Below are positions 17,842-31,320 of a stretch of DNA of 64,000 nucleotides, piece after piece; the stretch's first letter is position 1; the number at the start of each line of letters is the position of its first letter. The position numbers and the translations under genes are program-made. Source of the stretch: Cristatella mucedo (lineage: Eukaryota > Bryozoa > Phylactolaemata > Cristatellidae); NCBI GenBank assembly GCA_009760855.2, contig WPIO01000007.1:3506001-3570000 (forward strand). The letters are read 5' to 3'. Under the pieces are notes generated by a model. It searched no databases and was not told where the DNA came from. It worked only from the letters and a program-made list of their open reading frames with translations.

Positions 17842-20575
17842 TTATAATAATATAATAATAATATTGCACTTGATAAAGCGCCCTCAGAGAACTTAATCTC
17901 TTTCTAGGCGCTTTACATTTGCTGCAAAGTGATACGCAATAGAATAGTAAGTAAAATCATGCTTGAAAAACAAACAAAATGAATAACATGGTTAGGGGTT
18001 ACATGCACTGGGTCAGCATGCAAATGTGGTTAGTGGCAGCATGAACAGTGTCAGCACGCATAAGCACATCGAGGACGAATCACAAGGACCCACTAAATGC
18101 TGTCCTAAATAGGTATGTTTTTAAGTTTCTTTTAAATGTGGTCAGGTCAGGGGATGTTCTGATGCAGGTCGGGAGGGAGTTCCAGGCTGTGGGAGCATAC
18201 GAGCTAAATGCACGGTCTCCAAAGGATTTAAGGTTTGTACGAGGTATTTCTAGACTGTTGGATTCCGAAAAGCGAGTGGTACGATGCTTTGCCTGATGGG
18301 GTAGTATCTCTGAAAGATAGGCTGGAGCCATAGAATGAAGAGACCTAAAAGTGAGCGACACAACCTTGAAGTCAATCCGTTGCTTGACTGGTAACCAGTG
18401 CAGGTCGGCGAGAAGTGGAGTAATGTGGCAACTGCGACGCTCACGACAGACAAGCCTAGCTGCAGAGTTTTGCACCTGCTGCAATCGCCTGATCGCACAT
18501 GCTGGTAGGCCAGTAAGCAGTGAGTTGCAGAAGTCGAGACGAGATGTCACGAATGCATGGACCAACTTGGACGTGGTAACCTTATCTAAACAAGCCCTAA
18601 TTTTAGCAATGTTATGAAGCTGAAAATAGGCTGATTTGACTGTGGAGCTGATGTGGTCGTCTAACGAGAGGTCGCTTTGGAATATGACACCTAGATTTCG
18701 AGCTGATGCAACTGGAGATATGCTGGCAGAGCCAATTTTGAAAGTCAGCCTTTCCAATTTCTGAACCACACTGTTTTGCTCATAACTAGTAAGTTAGTTT
18801 TATCATCGTTTAGTTTTAGAAAATTTGCTGCCATCCATGATCGGATGTCATGAATGCATGCAGCAAGTGAGTTGAGAGAATTTGAGGTGCTCGAAGGCTG
18901 GGAGGGATCAAAGCAAAGGTACAACTGAGTGTCATCCGCATAGAAGTGAAAGCCTAGATTGTGCTTGGCAATCACATCAGCGAGAGGGAGAGTATAAACG
19001 GTGAAAAGGACCGGACCTAGCACAGAGCCCTGAGGTACTCCATATTTTAGAGGTACTTCAGATGATCTTTGTCCATTTACGTCAACACTCTGGAGTCTCC
19101 CACTGAGATAGGACCTGAACCACTGCAGAGCAGTGCCAGTGATGCCCAGGCGAGATGAGAGGCACTCTAGAAGTACTTTGTGATCGATGGTATCAAAAGC
19201 TGCCGAAAGATCGAGCAAAACAAGAAAGAGACACTCTACCCATGTCTGCATTCCTAAGTAGGTCGTTGTATACCCGAAGCAATGCTGACTCTGTGGAGTG
19301 ATTAGCTCTAAAGCCAGACTGGAACTTACTAGCAAGGTGTGAGGTTTCGATATACGAGTTCAGCTGGTCTGCCGCGACCCGTTCCAGTGTCTTTGATAGG
19401 AATGGTAGAAGGGAGACTGGGCGGTAGTTGCTTAAGTTCTCTTGGTCTAGTGTAGCTTTCTTGAGATGTGGCCTGACTACAGCTTTTTTGAAAGGTGCTG
19501 GGACCTGACCTGAGGCTAATGACATATTAATGATGTTGGTTATGCATGGCAGCAGCAGATCAATGCAACGTAGGAGCAGGACAGTGGGAATAGGGTCCAG
19601 TGGACTTGTTGTCTTCTTTGATTGAGATACGAGCTTTAGGACTATGTCACTGGTGACCTGTTTAAATGCAGACATTGAGGCGCAGCCAGGAACCGAGGAA
19701 CAGCATTCTAGTGGGAAGGTTGTCATCGCAGGGATGGATTCCCTGATTTTGTCTATCTTCTGCACAAAGAATCGAGAGAAGCGATCGGCTAGATCATCAC
19801 AAGGATCATCAGGTAAGGAGCTAACCTGGGAACGGTTGAGGAGATGGTTTATTGTCGACATCAGCATTTTTGGATTGTGCATCTGTGATTCAACAATGTT
19901 TCTATAGAAGCTAGACTTAGCCTTTGCTAGGATCGATTGGTACGACCTACAGTAGTCTTCATATGCCTGTCGATGGACAGTTAGTCCGGATCTTTTGTAT
20001 GCCTTTTCAAGCTTTCGTTTAGTAGACTTGGCTAGTTTAATGTCTGTGGTAAACCATAGGCCGTCTGGGCTGGGGCGCACAGTGCGCTTTGTCAAAGGTG
20101 CAAACTCGTCGAGCGTGTCAGCTAGTGTCGTGTTGTAGCAATCTACCAGTGATGACAGATCGGAGGGAGGACTGAGCAGCAAAGGTGAAGCAGATATGCT
20201 CGCACGGACAGCATCGATGTCAAGGGTCTTGAGGTTTCGCGATTCACAGGTTATTTTAGAGGAGAATGTGGGCACACACTGTAGATTGAATGAGATCTGC
20301 ATGTGGTCAGATAAGCAGGATTTGGTGATAACTGGTGATGACAAAGTGCAGTTATATGAGAAAATTTGGTCGAGTGTGTGACCCTTGATGTGGGTAGGGC
20401 ACATGAGCCACAAGAGATAGTGAGTCTGTCAATGTACGAAATTCGGTGCTGAAAGCGTCAGATTAGTTATCAAGTGAACGTTGAAATCACCCATAACGAG
20501 GAAGGATCGATTTCTTGCACACAGAATCGAAATGAGATCGGAGAAATCTGAGATAAAGGAGGATTTGGTACCTGG
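17842..20575 (-). mobile_element. LINE-A, 5'-truncated, RT almost whole
   Basis: Begins on the right inside the endonuclease (near CCAGGTACCAAATCC) and ends on the left with the stem-loop and ATT/ATA repeats. Frames at 20413-19193, 19335-18745 and 18769-18080 together cover SDHMQI, the whole RT (AAFDTIDH, PQGSVLGP, YADD) and the C-terminus. Two frame breaks are seen, near 19230 (one extra T) and near 18770. It is very similar to the copy at 57678-60955, and both share a 3' UTR variant absent from most other copies, so both are recent members of one subfamily. Confidence 0.88.
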
Positions 20576-20787
20576 TTTTGCCCCCATCCGGACTCACACA
20601 GCTCCGCCCGAGCAATGGGTGCGATGCGTACCTACTCATTAAGCACTGCAGTCGGGCAGCATCGGCTGATTAAGGCCAATTTAACTAGGAAGTGAAAGGC
20701 AGGTCATCGGAGCCTGCAAACGTAGCAGTGACCTACTTCCTGCGTGTGCATTGCCCTGTACGCAGGCAATGCCCTTTGTCTTTCTTT

Positions 20788-21060
<273 letters not shown>

Positions 21061-21357
21061 CTCTCTTCGCGCCTCATACTCCGGAGCAGCATTCCTGACG
21101 GTTACTACACCAGAATGTACGCTCACCCGCCTGGTCGCCAGCGTACAATACAGCCGTCGTCGTCTCATCCACAACAAGTATGCGAGTACATCGTTCATCA
21201 TTGCTGTTCGTCGCGCCCCCATCGCCGCGCAGGCGAGTCCTGCAAAGTAACCGAAATCTAGGATCGAAGTAATAGCACATGTGCTAATCCGCTGCTAGAG
21301 TTTCGCTACTCTATAATTAAACATTGGTACTGCGTGCTCAGAGAACTATCTAGGCAC

Positions 21358-21840
21358 ATGTAATGTAATGTATCTCCGTCAGTAACTCCACAAAGTCATA
21401 AAGACCATGTGGGCGTTACGCAGGAGAGTTTTGTATAGCGCACTCACAGCCTAAGCGGCTTTCGGTACGCATTCGGTAGCCATCAGACTTCGTCTCACGC
21501 AACAAAGAGAAAGTGGGAAGCATAGCAGAGTTAGGAGAGCAGTTGAGGTAGTGAGTAGCATAGAAGTAGCAGTTCAGGACCGCTGAAAAAGATGTGCCAT
21601 AGTCGGCAGTTGGAGAGTAGATGTCGTTGCGTAAGAATTGTGGAAGCGAATTCCACAGTCTAGGACCTGCAGAGCTAAAGCTTCTGTCGCCAACTGTCTT
21701 TAAGCGGAGGAATGGGACAGCTAATTTATTGTCCACACAGGACCTGAGGGCGCGAACAGGCTGAAACTGATGTAGCAGTTCAGCTAGGTATGAAGGAGCC
21801 AAGCCGTGCCGGGCCTTGTGGGTCAGCGACATGACGACTG
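21358..21840 (-). mobile_element. LINE-B 3' end
   Basis: TGTAATGTAATGTATCTCC tail, hairpin, and an open C-terminal frame (21832-21416) with THKARHGLAPSYLAELLHQF and AGPRLWNSLPQFLRND. One of the least damaged LINE-B C-termini. Confidence 0.82.
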
Positions 21841-21859
21841 CTGGAAACGAAGCGTGTCA

Positions 21860-22570
21860 ATTGGTTAACGATAACATGCACAGTCAGCACACATAAGCGT
21901 GAGAAGGACTGTTTGCATCGACCCAAATCCTGCGAGGAACGGTTGACGTTTTAGATTCACATAATTGTAGTCAAGAGGAGAGTGGTTGTGACGTCAGTCG
22001 AGAGTGGGCTACAGGCTCTGGCAGCACATCAACTAAACGTACGGCCTTCAAACGATTTTTTGGTTAGATGCACAGCTCAACGACATGCGTCAGAAGAGCG
22101 GTCGGTAAGATGCCTAGCCGAGCTTGGAAATAGCTCGGAAAGGTCCGCCGCAGCGAGAGAGCGGCGGGCCTGCAGCTGAGTACAAAACCTCGAAGCCGAT
22201 ACGCGGCTCGGTGGGGCGACTAGTGCAGGTCAAAGGTGAGAGAAGCGGCTTCGTCTGGCTACGTTCGGCCGCATCCGCGAGAGACCATTCTAGCTGCAGC
22301 ATGCGGCGCCAGCTGCTAGCGCCTTTTTCGCACCTGCGAGTAGAGAGCGACAGAAGTCGGGACCGCGAAAATGCTACAAATGCCACGAGTGCCTGAGTCA
22401 GCTCAGTGACGTTGTACCCTTTCTAAGTAGGCGGCAAACTTTACAAATTGTAACTAGCTGAAGTAAGCCAGATTTTACTGTGGAGCTGATGTGGTTGTCT
22501 AATGAAAGTTCGCTTTGGTACAAGACAGCCAGACTGCGTTGAGATGCTACAGGAGCTACGGGTAGTCCTT
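21860..22570 (-). mobile_element. LINE-A relic
   Basis: Decayed antisense LINE-A: 3' UTR block (CACAGTCAGCACACATAAGC) then C-terminal RT blocks up to the GTGGAGCTGATGTGGTTGTC stretch near 22490. Locally GC-rich compared with other copies. Confidence 0.6.
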
Positions 22571-23454
22571 ACTTGGCATCATTTCAGTTACCTTCGGTAG
22601 AATCGCTACGAGCTCTGGCCTGCTAAATAAAAATGCTTCCTAAATCTCACCACCCTTTAATTTCTTTTACGGTGAATCTGTCAATGCCGGACTTCTTTTA
22701 CAAAAAACAGCGAGTCATCCTGGTTTGATTCTACGAGCATCTAAGTACGGTAAAGGGCTAATGGTACTGTAGTCCGGCCGTTCGAATAATGGAAAGCCTC
22801 AGAAGAAATGTATGGCTACAGAGGTGCCCTGGCCAATTGATGTTAGGCATATTTTTCGTCTGATTCGTAATATTTTTTAGCAGAATGCTCAGATTAAAAT
22901 TTGCTCCTTAGTTAGCGTTATGTAGCCCGAGTCTCCCACGATCAGATCGCGTTCAGGACTAGCAGCAATTTTAAGTAGGGGCCAAGCTTTAAGTGGGCCC
23001 GCGGAGAGTTGTCAGGGCAACCCAAAATGGGGGTTACCACAAGGGGTGGCCTCTAAAGATACTTTTTTTCATAAGCCTCTTCGATACAGAGATTTAGTCA
23101 CCCACATTAGGTTATACGAATTTGTGTAGATGTGGTGAGCAGTCCTCGGCAGAGCTTTTTCAGCTCGATGAGTCTCTACGTATCCGAGAGTGGCTGGAAT
23201 TGTTTTTAGACAAAGCTATAACAAGTTTCCTTGGAGATCGGCTACAGGGACAGACTATCAGACTCGACACTTCTGAGACGTAGAAGCTTCGAAGTGCAGC
23301 CTCAAGCGCAGCCTGCAAAACCTAAAAAGGTGCTATTAGATTATTAATAGTAGATCCTCTAATAAACTATCCCTGCGTGCAGCAAGCTTCCACGGCTCTA
23401 CTGGGGAGTGAGTGTTTCAGATAGGCACGCCCCGAGCATGAGAAGGCAGTGAAT
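22571..23454. other. No gene recognised
   Basis: Unique-looking sequence; no open frame or motif stands out. Confidence 0.45.
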
Positions 23455-23700
23455 TACAAGTGAGGCGATGTGAAAATCGATTCGCTGATCGATTGGGAGC
23501 TCCAGTACTGATCGAGTGATGTGTAGCAATGTGGTAGCTGCGACTTAAATGCTGAAAAGCCTGGCCGCGGAGTTTTGAAGCAGCTGTAAGCGTTTGCTTG
23601 CTGGAAAACCTGCGTGTAGAGAATTACTGGAGTCTGATGGATGTCGCAATTGAATGGGCTAACTAGGCTGCGGTGTCCTCGTCGATAAACACCAAAATCT
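23455..23700 (-). mobile_element. LINE-A-like relic
   Basis: Minus-strand remains of the RT C-terminal block (GATTCGCTGATCGATTGGGAG, ATGTGGTAGCTGCGAC, GGAGTTTTGAAGCAGCTGTA). Confidence 0.5.
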
Positions 23701-26379
23701 GTAAATATCACCTACGCTGCGTTTACACGGCAGATTTTCCTCCTAAATCTCGACAGATTACGGACCAATTTTCCTCTGCTTTGGGCTACTACGTCACTAC
23801 ACGTCACCACATCTTGGGAATGAGCCAAGTCAGCAGACTCTCATAAAGGAGAATCTGTTTCTATTTCTTGGCTAATTGATGGTCCGCTTGACCAATCAAA
23901 ACCATAAGGTTTGTTACACATATTCCGCCGCGACCAAAATATAAATGGCTGACTGGCATTCCTACGCTCGATGCTGAGGCATTCTCAGAGCAAGTCCTTA
24001 AATATAAGATGCATATGCGTTGTAGCCAAGACTTAAGCCTTTTGTTTACATAGAAGACGCCCTGCGTCTGCATATGAAATCCCCCCAACAAACTTATAAC
24101 AGCGCACATTACCTCGCTTTGTACACCCACAACAGCGAGAATTACTTAGTATAGTGCACTTTCACAAAAAAGCTTTGTATCTTCCTTTTATTTATTTCCT
24201 TCTCGTGCTACAATACAATGATGACTGCAGCGGCGAACTCAAATTCTGCGGGTGATGACTTGACGTCTTTCCGGGAAAGGCCGCTTAACACACCGACCTC
24301 CAGGATTTGAGCACGAGCTGTGGGCGGGACTAAGTCGGCCTTCAACAAGGTTGTGCAAAAGTCCTGACCGGGAGGAAAGTCGGCGTCAGTCAGATGTCTG
24401 CAGTTAAACGCGTAGCTTTAGCTGAAGCTGGGAAGACGTGGTTGCTGCGCTGGGGGGCGGGCATCTGGCGAAAGCTATTCTTGTGGAACAAGGCTATCGA
24501 AGCATCCTCGGCTGCTAACGTCGCTCGCCTACTGACTGCCGGTGCTTCCTCTGGCGGCAGGCAGTGCGTCCCGTAAACGAGAATATGTCGCCCTCTCAGC
24601 TTTTCCTCCCAGCTTTTCTCAGCTTTCCTTACCTCTTCCGGAACCTTTTCGATTCGCTCGATCTTCGGAGTTGGTTTCACGCGTCGAACTAGCCAATTCC
24701 AAGCCGTTCACGTCCTTTCGAACATCCGGCGTCGCGCGCCGCAGCTACCACTCTTGCGAGCGTGCACGTTCGGTATGCTCGCTTACGTGTTAGTCGCCGA
24801 CCTTTGTCTTTTGACTAGGCACCTCACAATTTACCAGAAGGTTTGGCGTGAAAAAATGTCGCGAGTTTTTGTCATGAACGGAATGCTACAACCCACCGGG
24901 GGTCACAGGACAGGCTAGCATGCACGGCGCAACGTTACGTAAACGCTGACTATTACAGCGCGACCGCTTAAGCGCGCTGTTAACCGGCAGTACTGGCAAA
25001 GGCTCAACGATGGACTGGCAGCTTAAAAACACGAGACTCGTGAAATCTGTGCGTCAATCGGAAAGTGCAGTCGACAGTTACTGCCGCTGCGGCAGCAGTT
25101 ACAAAATCCGCCATTCGAAAACGGCTTCTCAGATAAGTAGGAATGGGGCCTTGAGTGAACCTCTATCACCAAGGTCGCGACCTGCGACGACCAGATATGC
25201 ACGCTACAAACTGTCACAACGTAGCTGCGACAGTCGCCCTTTCTTATCTGTTGAGCAGACATCGGTCTGCTAGCAGTCGCGCTAATCTTATCTGCTGTTG
25301 CCGCTAGTGTCTGCTTCCGACTACCTTGTTTTGTTTGGCCGGTACCAGTTAAATCGCTCTCGCGTATCGCTGGGCTCAGCTCACGTGCGAGCGCTCGCCG
25401 CCTACACAATGACATCGAAGGAAAAAATGTTCTCGAACAGCCGCTTAAGCGTTGCCGCCCCCTCGAGTAACGAGGATTGCGGACAAGGGTAAGCGCTACA
25501 TAGCGACCGAATGGATAAGCAGGTCCATCCGCTGCACTCGGCAGAAATCTCAAAAAACATCTGTCGCGTCCGCGGTCTAGCCGCGGACATTCGCCGAAGA
25601 CGCCAAGCGGTCTTCGGTGTTCACTCGATCAGCACCTTCCTGCTCACGCCAAAAAAATGCGAAAAGCGTGGCTGAATTGGGTGGGATCGAAGGCGTAGCC
25701 AGAATTGTGGCCTGCGGCAAAACATCGAGCTTCAGGCTTGCGGCACAAGGTCACGGCCTTCTTATCGAAATGCGCCGGAAATACGCGGTGTTTAGCCCTA
25801 TCAGAAGCCCAATATCCTCAGCCACTTTGTGCAAGGCTCTAGCACCGCGAACAAGGCGCGCCACCCTGCCTGCTTCTTTTGATTCAATCCCCACAGAAGA
25901 CGTTGAGCCGATTGAAAGACGCTGAAGCCGAGCGCCGGAGTGGCACCACTCGGCAAGTCTCTTTAGACGCATCTAGGAAGAATCGCTTTTTCACAAGCAT
26001 CTAACGCGCAATTGCACCGCTGGAGATAAAATAAGGCCTCGTCTAGAAACCGAATCTGGCTAGGCTCGCCGAAGGTGAGCCGCTCTAGTAAGCTTCGTAG
26101 TTGTACTTTTGAAAAAGCGGCAACTACCGTGCAACTGGAAAACAGCTCGAAGCCGCCACGCCCCGAAGGCGCGACGCCCCGACGAGCATCTAGCGTCGAT
26201 CTCTGTGCGCGGCTGGCATCTAGCAGGCTAGCACAGCAGCCGTCTTGAAACGGCAATTGAGCTTCAAACGGGTCTATGCATCAATCGGCAGATACAAAGC
26301 ACTTGGCCACACTTTGGTCGTCAGTTGGAGCAACCGGACACACCGCCAAAGAATTTATTAGACAGTAAAAAGTGTATTG
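23701..26379. other. Unique, partly CpG-rich stretch
   Basis: From about 24200 to 26280 the sequence is more GC- and CpG-rich than its flanks and is free of clear LINE or SINE matches. Frames such as 24680-24390 (minus, charged start KPTPKIERIEKVPEEVRK) and 25553-25023 (minus) have no recognised domain or splice support. Possibly a promoter region or a decayed GC-rich repeat. Confidence 0.35.
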
Positions 26380-28296
26380 GCCAATGCTGAGCTGTCTGAT
26401 TCCCCAGAGGTTTAACGATTTAGCCGAAAGGTTTTCAGCCTTCTTTAGTGAAAAAATTGTGCTCATTCGTGCCTCCATAAAGCCCCCTCCGAGTAAATCA
26501 ATAGTGGAATCACAAACTGTGATCTTTCTTAAAATGTTTTCCGATGTTTCTGCGTGCGATGTGGTTTAATAAGGTCTAGAAAATAAGCTCGTCTCCTGGA
26601 AACCCTATACCATCATCTCTGTGGTCTTCACTAGTAGATATACTTGACCCTGCCATGACCGAGACTTTTGGAAAAAGAAGATATACTCAAGTCCTTCTAA
26701 TCGGTAGTTGTTAGATCCATACTTAGAAAGCCCGGACTAGATACAGAGGTCCTTGCAAACTATCGCAGTTTTCCATCTTACCTTCTTGTCAAAGATTCTT
26801 GAAAAAATTGTTGCTAAGCAGCTGGTTGCACATATTGAAAATTATAAAATGTCAGAAACATTTCAATCAGGGTTCAAGAGGCAGCACTCCACTGAAACTG
26901 CTCTCCTCCGTGTTAACAATGACATTCCCATGTGGCAACGATGACGGGAATTTCACTGCCCTAGCTCTGCTAGATTTGTCAGCTGCCTTTGACACCATTG
27001 ATCACGATGTTCTACTTGAACGATTGAGAACAATAATCGGTCTGGCAGACGAGGCACTGGCGTGGTTCAAATCGTACTTATCTGATCTCGTTCAATCCGT
27101 GTCGTGTGGAGGTCAGGTCTCACAAGCGAGACGGGTCAACTGTGGAGTCCCTCAAGGGTCCCGTCCTCGGTCCCTTGCTGTTCTCCACTTATCCTTAACC
27201 CCTCGGAAAAGTAAGGCCCGTGGAGTAGGATATCACTTCTATGCTGCCGATGCTCAGCTGTATTTTTCATTCAAACCGTTGGAATCTGCTGTAGCAACTG
27301 ATAAACTGAATGCTTGCCTTGCTGACATTAGATCCTGGATGTCGGAAAACTTCTTAAAACTAAATGACAATAAAACTGAACTGCTGCTCATAGGACACCC
27401 TAAGCGTGTGGCTGGATTAAAATGCTTTGCTCTTCTAATAGGTGATGTGCGATCATCAACACGTGCTCGAAATTTAGGTGCCGTTTTTCGGCAACTGCCT
27501 ACATTGTTAAAGCTTCATTCAGAAGTCTGCATCTACAGCTAGCCATTCACGTCCGATAACTATCTAAAATTAGTAACTGTCTTCCACGGTGGCCTGCAAA
27601 AAATTAACTAGCTCTTTAGTTCTGTGTGGGCTAGATTATTGTAATTCCCTTCTGGCTGGGCTACCGTAAAAAGCATCTAGGCCTCTGCAGTTGGCTATGA
27701 ATATTGCTGCAAGGCTGGTTTGAAAATTCCAGAGGTTTGACCTCGTGTCTCCATTGCTAACAGAGATGCTTAAAGATGGCTGACGGTTGAATAAATTATA
27801 CAGAGCAAAGTTCTTATGCTGACCCATAAAGCCTGCAGGGGCTTGGCTCCTCCATACTTAGCTGAACTGCTGCTCTAGTTCCAGCCTCCTTGTGCCTTCA
27901 GGTCCTGTATGGACAATAAACTAGCTGTGCCATTCCTTCGCTTAAAGACCGTTGGCGACAGAAGCTTGTGCTCTGCAGGTCCTAGACTGTGGAACTTGCC
28001 TCCACCATTCTTACGCAACGACAACTACTCTCCTGCTGCCGACTATGGCTCGTCCTTTTCAGCGGTTCTGAGCTGCTACTTCCATGCTAATCACTACCTC
28101 GACTGTTATGCTGACCGTGCTATGCTTCCCACTTTCTCTTTGTTGCGTGAGATGAAGTCTGTTGGCTACCGAATGCATACCTAAAGCCGCATAGGCTGTG
28201 AGTGTGCAATACATAACTCTCCTGCATTACGTCCACATAGTCTGTATGGCTTTGCGGAGTTACAGACAGAGAAACATTACATTATGTTACATTAAC
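26380..28296 (+). mobile_element. LINE-B, longest copy
   Basis: Begins in the region before the RT (RFNDLAERFSAFFSEKI), then FQSGFKRQHSTETALLR, an ALLDLSAAFDTIDHDVLL motif A, the frame-disrupted motif B, YAAD at 27240-27251, LKLNDNKTELLLIGHP, C-terminus and ACATTATGTTACATT tail. The largest open frame is 26799-27542. RT is predicted dead because the first YADD Asp codon is GCC (27246-27248). Confidence 0.87.
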
Positions 28297-30900
28297 ACCA
28301 GCGCAGGGTAGGGGTGACATGCACAGGGTCAGCATGCATGTGTGGTTAGTGGCCAAATGCAACTGAGTCAGCACACATAAGCACATAAAGGACGAATCAC
28401 AGGGACCCACTGAATACTGCGATAAATAGGTGCGTTTTTAAATTCTTTTTAAATGTGGTTAAGTCAGGAGATGTCTAGACGCAAGTGGGGGGGGAGTGAG
28501 TTCCAGGCTTTGGGAGCATACGAACTAAAGGCACGGTCTCCAAACGATTTGAGATCTGCACGGGATACAGGTAAACAGTTAGATTCCAAAAAGCGGGTTT
28601 TACGATGTTTAGCCTGGTGGGGCAGTAGATCTGATAGGTAGGCTGGAGCCAAAGATTGAAGGGACCTAAAAGTGAGCGACAAAACCTTGAAGTCGATCCG
28701 TTGCTTGAATGGGGCCAGTGCACGTCGGCGAGAAGTGGTGTGTTGTGGCAACAGTGACGCTCACGACAGACAAGCCTACCTGCAGAATTTTGCACCAGCT
28801 GCAATCGCCTGATCGCACATGCCGGTAGGCCAGTAAGCAGTGAGCTGCAGAAGTCGATACGGGATGTCACGAATGCATGGACCAACTTGGACCTGGTATT
28901 ATTATCTAAACAAGCCCGAATTTTAGCAATGTTATGTAGCTGTAAGCAGGCAGACTTGATTGTGGAGCTGATTTGGTCGTCTAACAAAAGGTCACTTTTG
29001 AACATGACACCTATATTTCGTGCAGATTCAACAGTAGATATGCTGGTAGAGCCGATTTTGAGCTTTAACCTGTATCCTTTCAGAATCACAATTGGTTTTC
29101 CCATAACTGGTAAGTTAGTTTTACCATCATTTAATTTAAGAAACGTTGCTGCCATCCATACTGGGATGTCGTCAATACATGCAGCAAGGCAGTTTAGATA
29201 ATTCGACGTGCTCGAAGGCTGAGAGGGATCAAAACAAAGGTACGATTGATTGTCATCCGCATAGAAGTTAAAGCTTAGATTGTTCTCAGCAATCACATCG
29301 GCTAGAGGAAGAGTATAAATCTAGAAAAGAACTGGACCAAGCACGGACCCCTGAGGTACCCCATATTTCAGAGGTTCCTCGGATAATTTTTGTCCATTCA
29401 CATCAATACTTTGGAATATCCCGCTGAGATAGGACCTGAACCATTGCAATGCAGTGTCAGCGATGCCCAAGCGAGATGAGAGGCACCCAAGAATGATTTA
29501 TTAATCGATATTATCGAAGGCTGCCAAAAGATCCAGAGAAACGAGCAGAGAAACCCTACCCATGTCTGCATTCCTCACTAGGTCGTTGTACACCCGAAGC
29601 AATGGTGACTCGGTGGAGTGATTAGCTCTAAAACCAGACTGGAACTTACTAGCAAGGCTTGAAGTTTCAATTTATGAGATCAGGTGGTCTGCCACGACAC
29701 TTTCCAGTGTCTGATAGGAATGATAGAAAGAAGACTGGGCGGTAGTTCCTCGAGATCTCTTTGTTTTGTGTCGCTTTCTTGAGTAGTGGCCTGACTACAG
29801 CTTTTTTGAAAGGTGCTGGGACATGACCTGAGGCTAATGACATATTAATGATGTTAGTTATGCATGGCAGAAGCAGATCAATGCAGCGTAGGTGCAAGAC
29901 AGAGGGAATAGGGTCCAAAGGACTTGCTCTCATCTTTTATTGGGATGTGAACTTCAGGACGAGATCACTAGTGACCTGCTTAAATGCAGACATTGAGGTG
30001 CAGCCAGGAACCGAGGAACAGCATTCTAGTGGGGATGTTGTCATCGCAGGGATGGACTCCCTGATCTTGTCTATCTTCTGGACAAAGAAGCTAGAGAAGC
30101 GATCGGCGAGATCATCACATGGATCACTAGGTAAGGTGCTAACCTGGGAGCAGTTGGGTAGATGTTTGATCGTTGGCATCAGCATTTTTGGATTGTGCAT
30201 CTGTGATTTAACAATGTTTTTATTGAAGCAAAACTTGGCCGTTGACAGGATCGATTGGTACGACCTACTGTAGTCCTTGTGTGCCTGTCGATGTCAGTCC
30301 TGATCTTGCGTATGTTTTTTTCAGCTTGCACTTAGTAGACCTAGGTATTTTAATGTTTGAGGTAAACCATGGGCCGTCTGGGCGAGGGCACACAGTGTGC
30401 TTAGTCAGAGGTGCAAAATTGTCGAGCATTTCAGCTAGTGTGTTGTAGCTATCTACCAATGATGACAGGTCGGAAGGGGGACTAAGCAGCAGAGGCGAGG
30501 CAGATATTCTCGCACGGACAGCATCGATGTCAAGGTGTTTGAGGTTTCGCGATTCACGTGTGATTTTAGAAGAGAAGAAGGAGGGCACACATCGTAGACT
30601 GAACGGTATCTGCATGTGGTCAGATAAGCAGGATTTGGTAGTAATTGGTGATGACAAAGTGCAGTTGTATGAGAAAATTTGGTCGAGTATGTGACCCTTG
30701 AAATTTGGTCGAGTATGTGACCCTTGATGTGCCATGCACATGGGCCACAAGCGACAATGAGTCAGTCAGTGCACAAATTAAGTGCTGAAGGTTTCAGATA
30801 AGTTATCAAAATTAATGTTGAAATCATCCATAATCATGAAGGATCAATTTTTTGCACACAGAATTGAAATGAGATCGGAGAAATCTGAAATAAAGGAGGC
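28297..30900 (-). mobile_element. LINE-A, endonuclease end to 3' UTR, hairpin missing
   Basis: Antisense copy from late endonuclease (near 30890) through RT to the 3' UTR. Open pieces include 30750-30265 (CLSDHMQI), 30200-29667 and 29296-28475. Contains indels and stops. A short direct duplication of AAATTTGGTCGAG...GTGACCCTTGA occurs at 30676-30726. The terminal stem-loop is absent at the junction with LINE-B. Confidence 0.84.
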
Positions 30901-31320
30901 CTTCTTTAGCGACTCTCAGCTCGCCTGGGTATCACTGGCACTGCATGGCAACGGTTCAGGTACTATCTCATTGGGAGACTCCATAGTATTGATGTAAATG
31001 GACAAAGATCATCCGAGGAACCTCTGAGACATAGGGTACCTAAGGGCTCCGTGCGGGGTCCTGTTCTTGTCACGATTATAAAAAAATATGTGATACTCTC
31101 CCTCTTGCCGATGTGACTGGCAATCACAATCTAGGCTTTCACCTCTATGTGGATGACACTCAGTTGTACCTTTGATTTGATCCCTGCCACCCCTCCAGTA
31201 CGTCGAATTATTTCAACTCCCTTGCTGCATGTATTGATGATATCCTAATGCAGATTCCAGCAAACTTTCTTAAATTGAATGACGATCAAACTAACTTACT
31301 AGTTACGAGAAGTAACTAAA
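30900..31320 (+). mobile_element. LINE-A RT fragment, inverted against its neighbour
   Basis: Plus-strand RT from SRLGITG to the NFLKLNDD...TNLLV stretch, including a damaged YVDD version of YADD. It begins where the minus copy ends and duplicates RT sequence already present there. Confidence 0.7.

Noticed and set aside
18000-20600. LINE frames as host genes
   Set aside because: They carry the endonuclease/RT motifs of LINE-A and end in its stem-loop and (ATT)n tail.
25023-25553. 176-codon minus frame
   Set aside because: No motif, no splice context, composition typical of GC-rich non-coding sequence.
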